NCBI GenBank assembly: GCA_041879295.1 | Contig: CP047152.1 | Span: 5,027,501 to 5,091,500 of the forward strand | Direction: 5' to 3' | From: Pseudomonas putida | GTDB taxonomy: Bacteria; Pseudomonadota; Gammaproteobacteria; Pseudomonadales; Pseudomonadaceae | DNA: 64,000 nucleotides | In this document: positions 15,900 through 25,194 of the stretch, piece after piece | Layout: each line of letters opens with the position of its first letter | Numbering within the stretch: the stretch's first letter is position 1 | Notes under the pieces: generated by a model | Seen by the model: only the letters and a program-made list of their open reading frames with translations | What the model was told of the DNA's origin: nothing | The model's database searches: none | Translations under genes and position numbers: made by a program

Positions 15900-16559
15900 T
15901 CAGTTGCGCCAGTGGCCGCTCATCGTGGCGAGCATCTGCTGCCAGGTACGTGCCGCCTGCAGATAGTTGTCGATTTCTCCGATAAGAAGCCGCGCCGCAA
16001 TATCGTGATGCCCCGCCAGAATGGCCACGTTTCGGGCCGTATGCCCTTCGTTGTTCTTCGCATTCAGATCGAGGCAGTACTTGCTGAAGTGCTTGGCAAA
16101 ATAGTTCGCCGCCTTGCTATGCCCGTTCGCGGCTAGCCAATGCAGTGGCGTATTACCCGCCGCGTCACGGTCGTTCAGACTACGGCCTTGCTGATAACGC
16201 CTAACAAGCGTTTTTATGATGCCTTGCCTGCCCGGCAAACGGGCAAAGTTGTCCGGGCTCAGGAAGCTGCCAAGGCCTTTCCAGTCCAGCAGCTCCTTGT
16301 CCCCTTCTGCACCCAGCGCCTCCAACCGCTCAATCCAGGCAGTTCGGCCAAGCTGGTAGGCGATGTCCAGTGGCGTGCTCTCGGCGCCGTCGCGGTCATT
16401 CATCGCCGCAGCCGCAAGGGACCGCAGGTGCGCCAGATCATCGAGCAACACGGCGACATGCCAGCCTCCAATTTCAAGCGCGGGCAGATCGTCGACGCTG
16501 AAACGCGAGATTTTCAATGTCTCATCTAGCACGGCAAGCAAGGCAGGTGGATAGCTCAT
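15900..16559 (-). CDS. Ankyrin-repeat protein
   Basis: 219 residues from ATG 16559, with GAGGAG seven bases upstream. Ankyrin-type repeats are visible at DAAGNTPLHWLAANGHSKAA and at DLNAKNNEGHTARNVAILAG, with a weaker one near DRDGAESTPLDIAYQLG. There is no signal peptide. It starts 20 bases after the nuclease-helicase gene, so the two are likely one transcript. Ankyrin proteins usually bind partner proteins. Here it may control or recruit the nuclease-helicase, but this is inference. Confidence 0.75.
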   Translation of the reverse strand: MSYPPALLAVLDETLKISRFSVDDLPALEIGGWHVAVLLDDLAHLRSLAAAAMNDRDGAESTPLDIAYQLGRTAWIERLEALGAEGDKELLDWKGLGSFLSPDNFARLPGRQGIIKTLVRRYQQGRSLNDRDAAGNTPLHWLAANGHSKAANYFAKHFSKYCLDLNAKNNEGHTARNVAILAGHHDIAARLLIGEIDNYLQAARTWQQMLATMSGHWRN

Positions 16560-16579
16560 GCCCCAACTCCTCACGACCC

Positions 16580-19500
16580 TTATTCACACGCAGAGGGCAG
16601 GCCTTGCTGTTGTCCGTACCGCGTTGCCATGCACAAGCCATTGACCAGGCTCATGTCCTTTGGTGTCTGGCAGCGAATCGCCGTAAGCCCTGGACTGGCA
16701 ACGATGCAAGCCAACGACTTGGCGCGGCTGACAGCAACATTCAAACGGTTTTTCGAGTAAAGGAACCCAATGTCTCTGGGCAGGTAGTCTTCATTCGATG
16801 TGGTCATCGAGACAATTACAATTTCAGCCTCCTGTCCTTGAAACTTGTCCACAGTACCAACGCGAGCTCCCGCAGGCAGCATTTGTTTCAACAGCTGTAC
16901 CTGCAAGTTATAAGGCGCCACCACCAAGATATTTTCGAGGGAAATCGCGTGTTTCTCAGCGTTCTTATCCTCGTACCACTGGCGCAGAAAGTACATGTAC
17001 AACGCCTTGATGTACGCAGCCTCTTCATCGGAGCTCTGGCCGTTGCCGTCATGCTCTACTGGGCAGAACATCAGCCCGCTTGCCGGTATTTCTGGCCGCT
17101 GCCCATCAAGGTGCAATACTTGCCGCTCGGTACCCGGCGCGGACGAAAGTTGCCCTTCGTATACAGCATCGGAAATGAACGAACAAACCTGTGGATGCAT
17201 CCGCCAGGTCTGCGCCAGGAACACACCTCGGTCGGGTCCAATGGCAGGTGTGCCGTCCAGCAGGTAGTCGAGGGCGGAGTCACCGGAGCGGCCCGGATGC
17301 ACACCTTGCACAGGCTGCGACAACTGCATCTGGTCACCCATCAGCACGATGTTACGTGCCGCCATGCCCATGGTGACCAGGTTCGCCACACTCACCTGGC
17401 CTGCTTCATCAATGAATAGATAATCCAACTGTTCGGTGAAGCTCGCATCGGCAAACAACCAGGCAGTGCCGGCAGTCAGGTCGATAGCCGGGCCCCAGTT
17501 GTCGAGTAACTCCGTTTTGTCCTCGATAGAGCGGATGCAACGGCCATTGAATTCCGTGCCCTCGCCTTCCGATGATTTTTTCAGTCCCTTGAAGGTAACG
17601 CCCTCCACCTGTGCACGCGCCTCGACTGCTGCCAAAAGGTTATTGATGGCATAGTGCGAATTGGAGGTTACCCCGATGCGCTTGCCGGCTTTGAGCAAGT
17701 CAACAATCACGTGTGAGCCGGTGTAGGTCTTCCCGGCCCCTGGCGGCCCCTGAATGAATAGCACACTGTTCTCGAGGTTACGTACCACCTGCTTGATGCC
17801 ATCGGTCGTTGCCAAGTGCGGATCAAGCAAAGGCGCACCCGGCTCGATACCTTTCACCCGTGGTGCGCGTCGATGAAGAAAGTCCATCACCGCCTGAAAT
17901 CGTTGCTCACCGGACAATACGCTGTCGGCATAGCGAAACAACGCCTCGCGCAGCATGCCTGACGGGATCGGCCTGCCGGGGATCATGTCAAAGGCTTCCG
18001 GTGGCGCCTTTTTCGCGGTGGCCTTGAATGTCGCGAGGCATGCGTCATTATCCAGGCTGACCAGGTGCACACTGGCCAACGATTCAGGGATGACACCTTT
18101 TGAGCCGGAGCGCATCTTGCTTTCCTGAGGCTCGAAACTGTATTCGAACAGGAACGAATTCTTGATCGGTACCGGCGGTGTTTTTGTGCGCTGCAAACCG
18201 GCGAGGCTCTCGATATCGTCCAGCAACTCCTCGGTAGTCATGTCCTGGCGGCTGAACAACTGCCACCACACCGGCTTTTCCGCCCTGCGGTAGAAGTCGA
18301 GTAGCTGGAAGGTCAATACCCGGACCTGATCCTCGTCGCTCAGGACGCAATCGTCGGACGGCAAGCCCGCAAGCAATCGGTCACGGTATTTTGCCAGCCG
18401 AACCTCGATCTCCTTTTGCTCCGCTACGGCTTTCTCGCCTTCGGCTTGCAACACGACAGGAACCCCTGCGCGCAATGGACTAATGCTCGCAAGCCAGTTG
18501 CGTAACAGGTACGTAGAGAGCACATCGTCTTCGTTGTAGCGCTCGATCTGCTCAAGCAATGCTGGGTCACCAGTCTCTTTCCAGCGCTCATAGAACACGA
18601 TGCTCGCACCGGCATTGGTAACGTCGCCGTCACGCTTTGCCATGTAGAAGTGTTCGATGTTCTTGATCGAGTAGCTGGGTTCCGACACGCGGATCGCTTC
18701 GCGCACCACCTTGTAAAGATCGATCAGTTTGCCATTGCGCAGCAGCCAATCCACTTGCGCCTCGCGAGTGCCGTGCTGGCTCATCAGGCGCTTGATGGCC
18801 GTTTCTTCATAGCTGGCATAGTGGTAGACATGCGCATTCGGGTAACGCTCAAGGTGCGCGATGATCCAGTCGATGAACTGCTCGAATGCAATCTTTTCTT
18901 CGTCCCGGCTGTGCGCCCAAAAAGCTTTGAAAGTTTGCTCACCGCCTTCGTCTATATACAGGCCGAAGAGGTACTCCAGGCCGCCCTCCTCCAGAGGATT
19001 ACCTTCCATATCGAAGAACAGATCACCTTCGACCGCAGGAGGCATGCGGCCAAAGCCACGCCGTTGCCCCATGACCGGCAACAGCTCGTACAGAGGGGTA
19101 TCGCTGGAGCGCCCCTGAAACTGCAGGCGCGCCTGGTGACGTAGCTTGTTCAGCGACTCCACTTGCAGCTTATGGATACGCAAGTCATCGCCACTGGCTG
19201 CCAACTGTTCCAGGGTGGTCACACCGCCAACCTGCAACTTCTTGATTTGCGAGCGGCTGATACCGGCGACTGCCGAAAGATGATCATCCTGCAGGCGTTG
19301 TTCAGTACAGCGATCACGCCACCCACAAAAACCACAATGCCCACACGGATCCGGGTAGGTGAGCCATGGCCCCTCAGTGTTCACGAACGCACTGAATCGC
19401 TGCAGCACCTGCTCTAGGTAATCCGCGTAGTCAGCAACCCGATAGGCCTGCTCGGTACGCGTAGCATCACCCAGCACGATGTACATGAACTGAGGCTGTA

Positions 19501-19981
19501 CGCCCTGAATCGCAATCAGCATCCGCGAATAAAGCGCAACCTGCACCAGAAACTTGGCCTTTGCACTCTTGGCCAACTTGGTGTCGATCACTTCATAGCT
19601 GTGGCCCCCCAACGCCGACGGCCGTGGTACTTTGCGCAGGAAGTCGGCATGCCCGATAAAGGCGCCTTCCTGAAGCGACGCCTGGAATATGATGTCCGCG
19701 CCGGCGCGCATGGCCTCAATGGTCAGTTCCACCCGCCGAGAGAAGCTCGGATTGCCCTCAGCGACGTCGACTACCTGGGCATGGCTGCTTTTGAGCTGTT
19801 CAAGAAATGCCGCTTCGTGGGCCAGCCCCTTGTCCTGGATCAAGCGGTTCTGCTCACTTGCCGGGGCTTTCTCCATCGGCGCGACCAGGTGCTTCAGGTC
19901 CAGCGCCGTCAAATGCTGGCATTCCAGGAAGCCACAGATGTCCGAGGCGGAATACAGCCGAGTCCCGTTTCGAGTTTGCAT
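16580..19981 (-). CDS. RecB-like nuclease / DEDD exonuclease / SF1 helicase fusion (TM0106-like)
   Basis: 1133 residues from ATG 19981, with GGAGG ten bases upstream; a longer frame starts at 20023. The first ~230 residues form a Cas4/RecB-like nuclease: Asp113 in GHADFL, DTK at 133-135, Gln147, and the cluster CGHCGFCGWRDRC at ~213-225 for an Fe-S site. Next comes an RNase H-like DEDD domain with DME at 324-326 and YNEDDV at 482-487. The C-terminal half is a Dna2/Upf1-type SF1 helicase with GPPGAGKT (745-752), DEAGQ (858-862), and VDKFQGQEAEIVIVS and RLNVAVSRAK further on. It should unwind and degrade DNA or RNA. The upstream neighbour's end overlaps the leader of this gene. Confidence 0.85.
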   Translation of the reverse strand: MQTRNGTRLYSASDICGFLECQHLTALDLKHLVAPMEKAPASEQNRLIQDKGLAHEAAFLEQLKSSHAQVVDVAEGNPSFSRRVELTIEAMRAGADIIFQASLQEGAFIGHADFLRKVPRPSALGGHSYEVIDTKLAKSAKAKFLVQVALYSRMLIAIQGVQPQFMYIVLGDATRTEQAYRVADYADYLEQVLQRFSAFVNTEGPWLTYPDPCGHCGFCGWRDRCTEQRLQDDHLSAVAGISRSQIKKLQVGGVTTLEQLAASGDDLRIHKLQVESLNKLRHQARLQFQGRSSDTPLYELLPVMGQRRGFGRMPPAVEGDLFFDMEGNPLEEGGLEYLFGLYIDEGGEQTFKAFWAHSRDEEKIAFEQFIDWIIAHLERYPNAHVYHYASYEETAIKRLMSQHGTREAQVDWLLRNGKLIDLYKVVREAIRVSEPSYSIKNIEHFYMAKRDGDVTNAGASIVFYERWKETGDPALLEQIERYNEDDVLSTYLLRNWLASISPLRAGVPVVLQAEGEKAVAEQKEIEVRLAKYRDRLLAGLPSDDCVLSDEDQVRVLTFQLLDFYRRAEKPVWWQLFSRQDMTTEELLDDIESLAGLQRTKTPPVPIKNSFLFEYSFEPQESKMRSGSKGVIPESLASVHLVSLDNDACLATFKATAKKAPPEAFDMIPGRPIPSGMLREALFRYADSVLSGEQRFQAVMDFLHRRAPRVKGIEPGAPLLDPHLATTDGIKQVVRNLENSVLFIQGPPGAGKTYTGSHVIVDLLKAGKRIGVTSNSHYAINNLLAAVEARAQVEGVTFKGLKKSSEGEGTEFNGRCIRSIEDKTELLDNWGPAIDLTAGTAWLFADASFTEQLDYLFIDEAGQVSVANLVTMGMAARNIVLMGDQMQLSQPVQGVHPGRSGDSALDYLLDGTPAIGPDRGVFLAQTWRMHPQVCSFISDAVYEGQLSSAPGTERQVLHLDGQRPEIPASGLMFCPVEHDGNGQSSDEEAAYIKALYMYFLRQWYEDKNAEKHAISLENILVVAPYNLQVQLLKQMLPAGARVGTVDKFQGQEAEIVIVSMTTSNEDYLPRDIGFLYSKNRLNVAVSRAKSLACIVASPGLTAIRCQTPKDMSLVNGLCMATRYGQQQGLPSACE

Positions 19982-20004
19982 GGTTGTATTGCCTCCAGCG
20001 TGAC

Positions 20005-21654
20005 TCAGGCGTCGAGCGAGCAACCTTGGTAGAACTGCTCGAACAGGGGCGTCGGCAGATGCTGCGCATTGAGCAGGCCGAAGTGCTTACCTACATTGCG
20101 CCCTACGGCCATGATTGTTCTTGCGGAGTTCTCGGTACCGGCATAGCCAGCGCTGACGACGTAGTCGACACGTTCCTTGTCGCTCTCCGCGCGGGCATAG
20201 GCATTGCCGGTGATCAATACATCAACCAGGCAGACACTGACGCGCTCGTCCCCCACCGTGAACGGCTCGAGCGTTTCGCCAGACAAGGCTGCCCGCAGTC
20301 CGTCCTCACCACCGGCAACAATGCGCTCAAGGGCAGCAAGCGGGCGGCCGAACAAGTCAAACTCGTCAATAGAAAACGGGAAGCAGTAGCTCTGTGCAGT
20401 CGCGCGTGAGAGCGTTTTTCCGTTGCGCGGCTCAGCCACCAGCCAGTCAACGAACGCATCTTTATCGTCGGGCGCACCGCTGTGGCGGAAGGCCAGGTAG
20501 TCACTGAGCACCTGGCCAAAAGGATGACCCGTGGGCACCCAGCCGCTATTGCCAGACTCGCGCAGCGATATATCGCCGTGCTCGCCAACTGCTTGGGCCT
20601 CAGGTACTGGCGTCAGGCCAAAGCAGCGAAGGTCATAGCCAAGCATGAAAAGGCTCGCCTCGAATGCATGGCATCGCGCGGGCATTGCCCCTTGGTCGGC
20701 AAACCAGCCTGTGCGCCCGAGCAAAGCGCGGACAATCCAACCCAAACGGACCTGCCAGCGCGCCCACTCGGCGTACTCGATCGCCGAGAACTGCGGTGCT
20801 GCCAGACAGTTGGCAAACGCTCCTGGGTTGCGGATCTGGTCGCCACGCGCGCCGCCGGACGGGAACCTCAGCAGAGGTTTGCCACGCCCAGCCCACTGCT
20901 GGCGAAAGAGCGCATAGAACATGGCAATCGCGGCGCCCACACGGCTGTCATAGATGGGAGAACCGGACAAGTCGAGCAAGGCGTGAATCTTGGTCAGGCC
21001 CGAATCGAAACGCTCGACACTGCCAAGGTCATCCAGATCATTGTCGGCATCGAGCGCCATGAGCCCAGCCATCTTCTTCAGGTAGCTCGACAACTCGCCG
21101 CTGGTAGCCAGCCGATGCAAGAATGGAATGGCACCCCGCACACCGCCCCAGCGCAGAATCTGCAAACAGGCCTGAAGCGCTTGCTGATCATCACCGGCGC
21201 TGACTCCAGCCGACAACCACTCACGCAATTGCCCAAGCGAGCCCTGGGTCTGCCTCCAGGTTTCAGAGTCGACCGCGCTCTGGCGGCTGTCGCGCCAGCT
21301 TGCTTTCCAGCGGTAATGCTCAAGGACCTGCTCAATCCCCTGTACATCGACCGTCAAACCACCGGGTACGAACTTGCTGGACTTGAATCGCAGTTCGAAG
21401 GTGAGCACCGGCAGGTTGGCTGCCAGCCATTCAATGAACGCCTCGACTTCGGGTTGTGCCAAGAACTCATCACGCTTCATGCCAGCCGCCTTGCGGGTAA
21501 TGTCGAATGGCCATACCCTAAGCAAAATGACGGGCCGCGTCCACGTTGTCTGTTCATACAGGTAAACAATTGGAGCAGGTTCCAGTGCCTCGACCAGACA
21601 GCTTCCAGCGCCAACGGCGAGTCGCTCATTAAACTGTAAAGTTTTCAGACACAC
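20005..21654 (-). CDS. Large hypothetical protein coupled to the nuclease-helicase
   Basis: 549 residues with a GTG start at 21654 (GAG five bases upstream). No signal peptide, membrane span, P-loop or nuclease motif is visible. The sequence has many Trp and aromatic residues and a central alpha-helical region with GGVRGAIPFLHRLATSGELSSY. Its stop lies 23 bases before the start of the nuclease-helicase, so the two are probably translated together. I do not recognise the family. It may be the target-recognition or structural partner of the nuclease-helicase. Confidence 0.6.
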   Translation of the reverse strand: MCLKTLQFNERLAVGAGSCLVEALEPAPIVYLYEQTTWTRPVILLRVWPFDITRKAAGMKRDEFLAQPEVEAFIEWLAANLPVLTFELRFKSSKFVPGGLTVDVQGIEQVLEHYRWKASWRDSRQSAVDSETWRQTQGSLGQLREWLSAGVSAGDDQQALQACLQILRWGGVRGAIPFLHRLATSGELSSYLKKMAGLMALDADNDLDDLGSVERFDSGLTKIHALLDLSGSPIYDSRVGAAIAMFYALFRQQWAGRGKPLLRFPSGGARGDQIRNPGAFANCLAAPQFSAIEYAEWARWQVRLGWIVRALLGRTGWFADQGAMPARCHAFEASLFMLGYDLRCFGLTPVPEAQAVGEHGDISLRESGNSGWVPTGHPFGQVLSDYLAFRHSGAPDDKDAFVDWLVAEPRNGKTLSRATAQSYCFPFSIDEFDLFGRPLAALERIVAGGEDGLRAALSGETLEPFTVGDERVSVCLVDVLITGNAYARAESDKERVDYVVSAGYAGTENSARTIMAVGRNVGKHFGLLNAQHLPTPLFEQFYQGCSLDA

Positions 21655-21699
21655 ATCATCTCTTTACGGACCGTGCGCCCCCTCAAGGATCATCACCTC

Positions 21700-22347
21700 A
21701 TGGACCATCAAGCACTCAAGACCCGACACCGCCAGGAACGTGAGGGCCATCACCCCAACCTGACCTTGCGTGTTCATCGAGCACTGAGCTGGCTGAACCG
21801 CGCCGAACAGACGGATGATATTGATGGGCGCTTTATCTTTCTGTGGATCGCCTTCAACTCGGCATACGCGACGGACATTGATGAAGAGTTCCGCCTGTCC
21901 GAACAAGCCACATTCAAGGCATTCCTCGAAAAACTCTGTGCCTTGGACAAAAGCAACCTGATCGAAAATCTGGTGTGGTCGGAGTTCTCTGGCAGTATTC
22001 GCGTCTTGCTTAACAACCCTTATGTGTTTCAGAGTTTCTGGGATTATCAGAACGGGAAGATCAGTGAGCCACTCTGGACCGAACGCTTTGCCAAAGGTCG
22101 TAAAACCGCGCAGCAAGCTCTGGCCAACCGCAACACCGCGGCCGTGCTAGGGGTGTTGTTCAACCGGATCTACACCCTACGCAACCAGATCATGCATGGC
22201 GGTGCCACTTGGAACAGCAGCGTCAATCGAGATCAACTGCGCGACTGCGCCAGCCTGCTCGGCAAGCTGGTTCCGGTCATCATTCTGCTGATGCTGGATA
22301 ACCCGGATACATTGTGGGGTGATGCATGTTATCCCGTGGTCGTTTAG
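21700..22347 (+). CDS. HEPN-like protein
   Basis: 215 residues from ATG 21700, with AAGGA about ten bases upstream; a GTG at 21673 is an alternative. The protein is alpha-helical and carries RNQIMH, an RX4H motif typical of HEPN ribonucleases, at about residue 163, within YTLRNQIMHGGATW. This form is close to the Apea-like/DUF-type HEPN group. It is divergent from the 549-residue gene with under 50 bases between them, so the two probably share a control region. A toxin-like RNase role is possible, but many proteins of this group have no known target. Confidence 0.65.
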   Translation: MDHQALKTRHRQEREGHHPNLTLRVHRALSWLNRAEQTDDIDGRFIFLWIAFNSAYATDIDEEFRLSEQATFKAFLEKLCALDKSNLIENLVWSEFSGSIRVLLNNPYVFQSFWDYQNGKISEPLWTERFAKGRKTAQQALANRNTAAVLGVLFNRIYTLRNQIMHGGATWNSSVNRDQLRDCASLLGKLVPVIILLMLDNPDTLWGDACYPVVV

Positions 22348-22447
22348 CTCAGTGACCGCGCTTGGACTAGGGTCGCCCGGGACGAACCTTGGGAGCTGGC
22401 CTTCCCGCAAAGAACGCGACCCGGTGTTTGGCACCGGCTGTGCCGGT

Positions 22448-22472
22448 GTTCGCGGGCACGCCCGCTCCCACA
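22448..22472. repeat. REP element, island edge
   Basis: GTTCGCGGGCACGCCCGCT plus CCCACA. This is the first REP of the window. None was found in the 22.4 kb to its left, so it marks the change from accessory to core sequence. Confidence 0.7.
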
Positions 22473-22584
22473 ATGATCGCGCAAACTTTCAGACTTTGAG
22501 CAAGGCAGTTGCCCCCTCAGGTTGGCACACCAGTGGGGCTAACTTACTCGCGAACACCGCCGAAGACCGTGCCCCTCACCCGCC

Positions 22585-24978
22585 TTACCAGCTATAACTC
22601 ACCTTCGCCGTCACCTCACGCCCCGGGTTGTAGTAATTCGCCGTCCCCGACCCCACCACATGCTGCTCGTCAAACAGGTTGCTCACATTCAGCGCCAGGT
22701 CGGTCCCTTTGGCGATCTTGTAGTTCAGCGCCGCATCGAACAACGTGGTCCCATCGCTCTTCTTGGTATTGGCAGCATCCATGTAGTACGCCCCCACATA
22801 CCGCGCGCCCAGGCCGACGCTCACGTCAGTGCCCGGTATGTCGTAGTAGCTCCACAGCGATGCGGTGTGTTTGGGCGCCGTGGTGAACTCATTGCCCTTC
22901 AAGGAAGAGCCGTCATACAGCGACCCGCGCAGCACCTCGGACTCCATGTAGGAGTAAGCACCAATCACGCTGATGTCTTGCGTGACTTGTGCCTTGGCTT
23001 CCAGGTCAAGGCCACGCACGCGTGACTCGCCCACCGTCTGCTGCTCGATGATGCCGCTTGGCAACACCACGGCAATGGTGACGTTCTCCTGGGTCAGGTC
23101 GTAAACAGCGGCGGAGAAGAGTGCGTCCATGCCCATGGGCGAATACTTGATGCCCACTTCGTATTGCTTGCCGGTCTGCGGGGTAACGCCTACTTGCGGG
23201 GGCGAGACGGACTCCACCATGCTCACGTAGGTAGACACTTCATCGTTGACGATATAGGTCAGTGCCGCGCGGTAGGAGGTTTCAGAGAAGTTGTCCTTTT
23301 CCGTTTGCTCGCCACCGATGTATTCCTTGCTCGACAGGTCCATCGAGTCGTTACGCACGCCTGCGGTCGCGATGACGCGGTCAAAGAACGACAGGTTCTG
23401 CTGCAGGAAAACCGCCTTGGTGGTGGCGTCATTCTTTTTGCGGGTATAGGGCGTGATGCCGCCAGGCACGCCGGTGAACACCGGGTTGGCGATGTCTATG
23501 GAGGGCGCCAGGCCGTAGACCGAGCTCTGTTTGGTCGTCGAGTCGAGGTACTCGACGCCCACCAGCGTGCTGCTGTCGATGTGCTCGAACTGGGCATCGT
23601 ACTGCAGCATCAGGTTGCCATTGAGCTGATCGGCATCGCTGTCGGTGCCGAAAACGTAACGCGGAATGGTGGTGCCAACACGCGAGGCGCTGTCGCTCAG
23701 GTAGACGTAGCCAAAGTCATCGGTCAGCTCGCTGTAGCGCAGGTTGCTGCGCAGGGTGAAGCCGTTGTCGAAGTCGTGGGTGATGTTGCCGCTGAGGCTA
23801 GTGCGCTCGACATCATGGAAGTTGTAGCCGGGCTCGCCATAGAAGTCGCTGCGGTCGTACTCCTTGTCCAGCGGGTAGCCACCGCTGTTCGGCGAGCTGT
23901 TGGTCTTCAGGTAATCCAGCACCACCGTGGCCGAGGTGAAATCGGTTGGCGCCCAGGTCAGGCCGCCCATCACGAAGCGGTTATCGTCCTGGGAGTGGTC
24001 GTACTCGCGGTCGCTGTTCTGCATCTTGGCCGTGAAGCGGCCGGCCAAGGTTTGTTCGTCGTTCAGCGCATCGCCTACATCGATCCCGGTTTCGGCATGG
24101 TCATAAGAGCCGTAGGTCACGTAGCCTTGGCCAAACTTCTCGAAGCGCGGTTGCTTGGTCACGAAGTTGACCGAGCCACCCGGGTCTGCCGGGCCGAACA
24201 GGGTGGAGTTGGCACCCCGCAGAATTTCGATACGCTCGTAGGCGTAAGGGTCTTCGCGCACACCGCGCATCGAGCTGAGGGTCAGGCCGTCTCGATAGGT
24301 GGTGGCCTGGAAACCGCGGATCAGGAAGTAGTCGTTGCGGTCGTCCGAACCGTAGTAGTCGCTGACCACGCCAGGGGTGTACTGCAGCGCCTCTTCGGTG
24401 GTGCTGACGCTGCGCTGCTGCATTTCCTTGTTGGTCACCACCGACACGGACGCGGGCGTGTTAAGGATGCTGGTCGCCACCTTGCCCCCTACCCACAGCT
24501 CCTTGGCAACCACCGAGTTGGCGTCATCGTCGGCGCTGGCCTTGACCTTGGCATTGATGATGACAGGCGCCAGGCGGTAGTCCTCGGTCGCGCCCAGCTC
24601 CAGCGGGCCGGCAGGTTTAGGCTGCGGTATTACCAGGTACGCATTGGGGCCCTGCGGCTCAAACTGCAACTCGGTTCCGCGCAGCAGCGACGACAGTGCC
24701 GAGCGTGTATCCAGTGCGCCCTGCACCCCGTTGGTATTGCGGTTGGCCACGTTCTGCGCATCGAACGAAAGGCTGATACCCGCCTCGCGCGCAAAGCGGT
24801 CCAGTGCCGGCGCCAGCGGGCCCGCAGGAATGCTCCATTGCTTGAGCGGGTTGTTGTGATCAGCGCTCAAAGGCTGTGCAAGCGACGGCAGTGCGTAGGT
24901 GCTGACTGCCAGGCCCAACAGTGCAGCATGCAGGGCACGACTCAAGGGGTGGCGCTGTGGAACCGGGGTAAAACTCAT
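22585..24978 (-). CDS. TonB-dependent siderophore receptor with STN signalling domain
   Basis: 797 residues. A signal peptide is likely cut near LAQ at ~35. An STN (secretin/TonB short N-terminal) domain covers ~55-115. The plug domain begins around 160 (TPASVSVVTNKEMQQ, then IRGF), and a beta-barrel fills the rest and ends in an aromatic Trp, as outer membrane barrels do. It should import an Fe(III) siderophore, possibly ferrichrome- or ferrioxamine-like. STN receptors usually signal to a FecR/FecI-type pair, but none is seen next to it. A Fur-like inverted repeat lies upstream. The ligand is not decidable from sequence alone. Confidence 0.85.
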   Translation of the reverse strand: MSFTPVPQRHPLSRALHAALLGLAVSTYALPSLAQPLSADHNNPLKQWSIPAGPLAPALDRFAREAGISLSFDAQNVANRNTNGVQGALDTRSALSSLLRGTELQFEPQGPNAYLVIPQPKPAGPLELGATEDYRLAPVIINAKVKASADDDANSVVAKELWVGGKVATSILNTPASVSVVTNKEMQQRSVSTTEEALQYTPGVVSDYYGSDDRNDYFLIRGFQATTYRDGLTLSSMRGVREDPYAYERIEILRGANSTLFGPADPGGSVNFVTKQPRFEKFGQGYVTYGSYDHAETGIDVGDALNDEQTLAGRFTAKMQNSDREYDHSQDDNRFVMGGLTWAPTDFTSATVVLDYLKTNSSPNSGGYPLDKEYDRSDFYGEPGYNFHDVERTSLSGNITHDFDNGFTLRSNLRYSELTDDFGYVYLSDSASRVGTTIPRYVFGTDSDADQLNGNLMLQYDAQFEHIDSSTLVGVEYLDSTTKQSSVYGLAPSIDIANPVFTGVPGGITPYTRKKNDATTKAVFLQQNLSFFDRVIATAGVRNDSMDLSSKEYIGGEQTEKDNFSETSYRAALTYIVNDEVSTYVSMVESVSPPQVGVTPQTGKQYEVGIKYSPMGMDALFSAAVYDLTQENVTIAVVLPSGIIEQQTVGESRVRGLDLEAKAQVTQDISVIGAYSYMESEVLRGSLYDGSSLKGNEFTTAPKHTASLWSYYDIPGTDVSVGLGARYVGAYYMDAANTKKSDGTTLFDAALNYKIAKGTDLALNVSNLFDEQHVVGSGTANYYNPGREVTAKVSYSW

Positions 24979-25045
24979 TCTCTCGCTCCGTGTCGGGGGT
25001 CGGCGGGCTGGCCTGTAATCCGGCCTTCTCTACCTGCCGAACGAG

Positions 25046-25064
25046 AATGAGAAAACACCTCATT
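25046..25064. promoter_or_regulatory. Fur-box-like inverted repeat
   Basis: AATGAGAAAACACCTCATT has perfect 6-base arms and lies 68-86 bases upstream of the receptor start at 24978. Length and AT-rich composition fit a Fur box, but the match to the Fur consensus is only partial. Confidence 0.45.
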
Positions 25065-25143
25065 TATTTTCAATGAAACGCGCTGCCGGGCGGGTACCTG
25101 CCAGCACCTGTTAACCCAAAAGCACGCTCAAACCCCAAAAAAC

Positions 25144-25171
25144 AAAGGGCACCCATCCTCGGGTGCCCTTT
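25144..25171 (-). terminator. Intrinsic terminator of the permease gene
   Basis: Eleven-base arms (AAAGGGCACCC/GGGTGCCCTTT) with a 6-base loop. On the minus strand the stem is followed by GTTTTTTGG, so it ends the transcript of the permease at 25195-26586. Confidence 0.85.
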
Positions 25172-25194
25172 GCCTTACAGCCAGGTGAACTGAA

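Noticed and set aside
1..22400. CRISPR array or cas genes in the island
   Set aside because: No regularly spaced direct repeats were seen and no cas-like protein besides the RecB-like domain of the fusion.
23164..25050. 628-residue plus-strand frame opposite the TonB receptor
   Set aside because: Reverse-strand shadow with low-complexity Ala/Val/Arg sequence and no family features; the receptor is clear.
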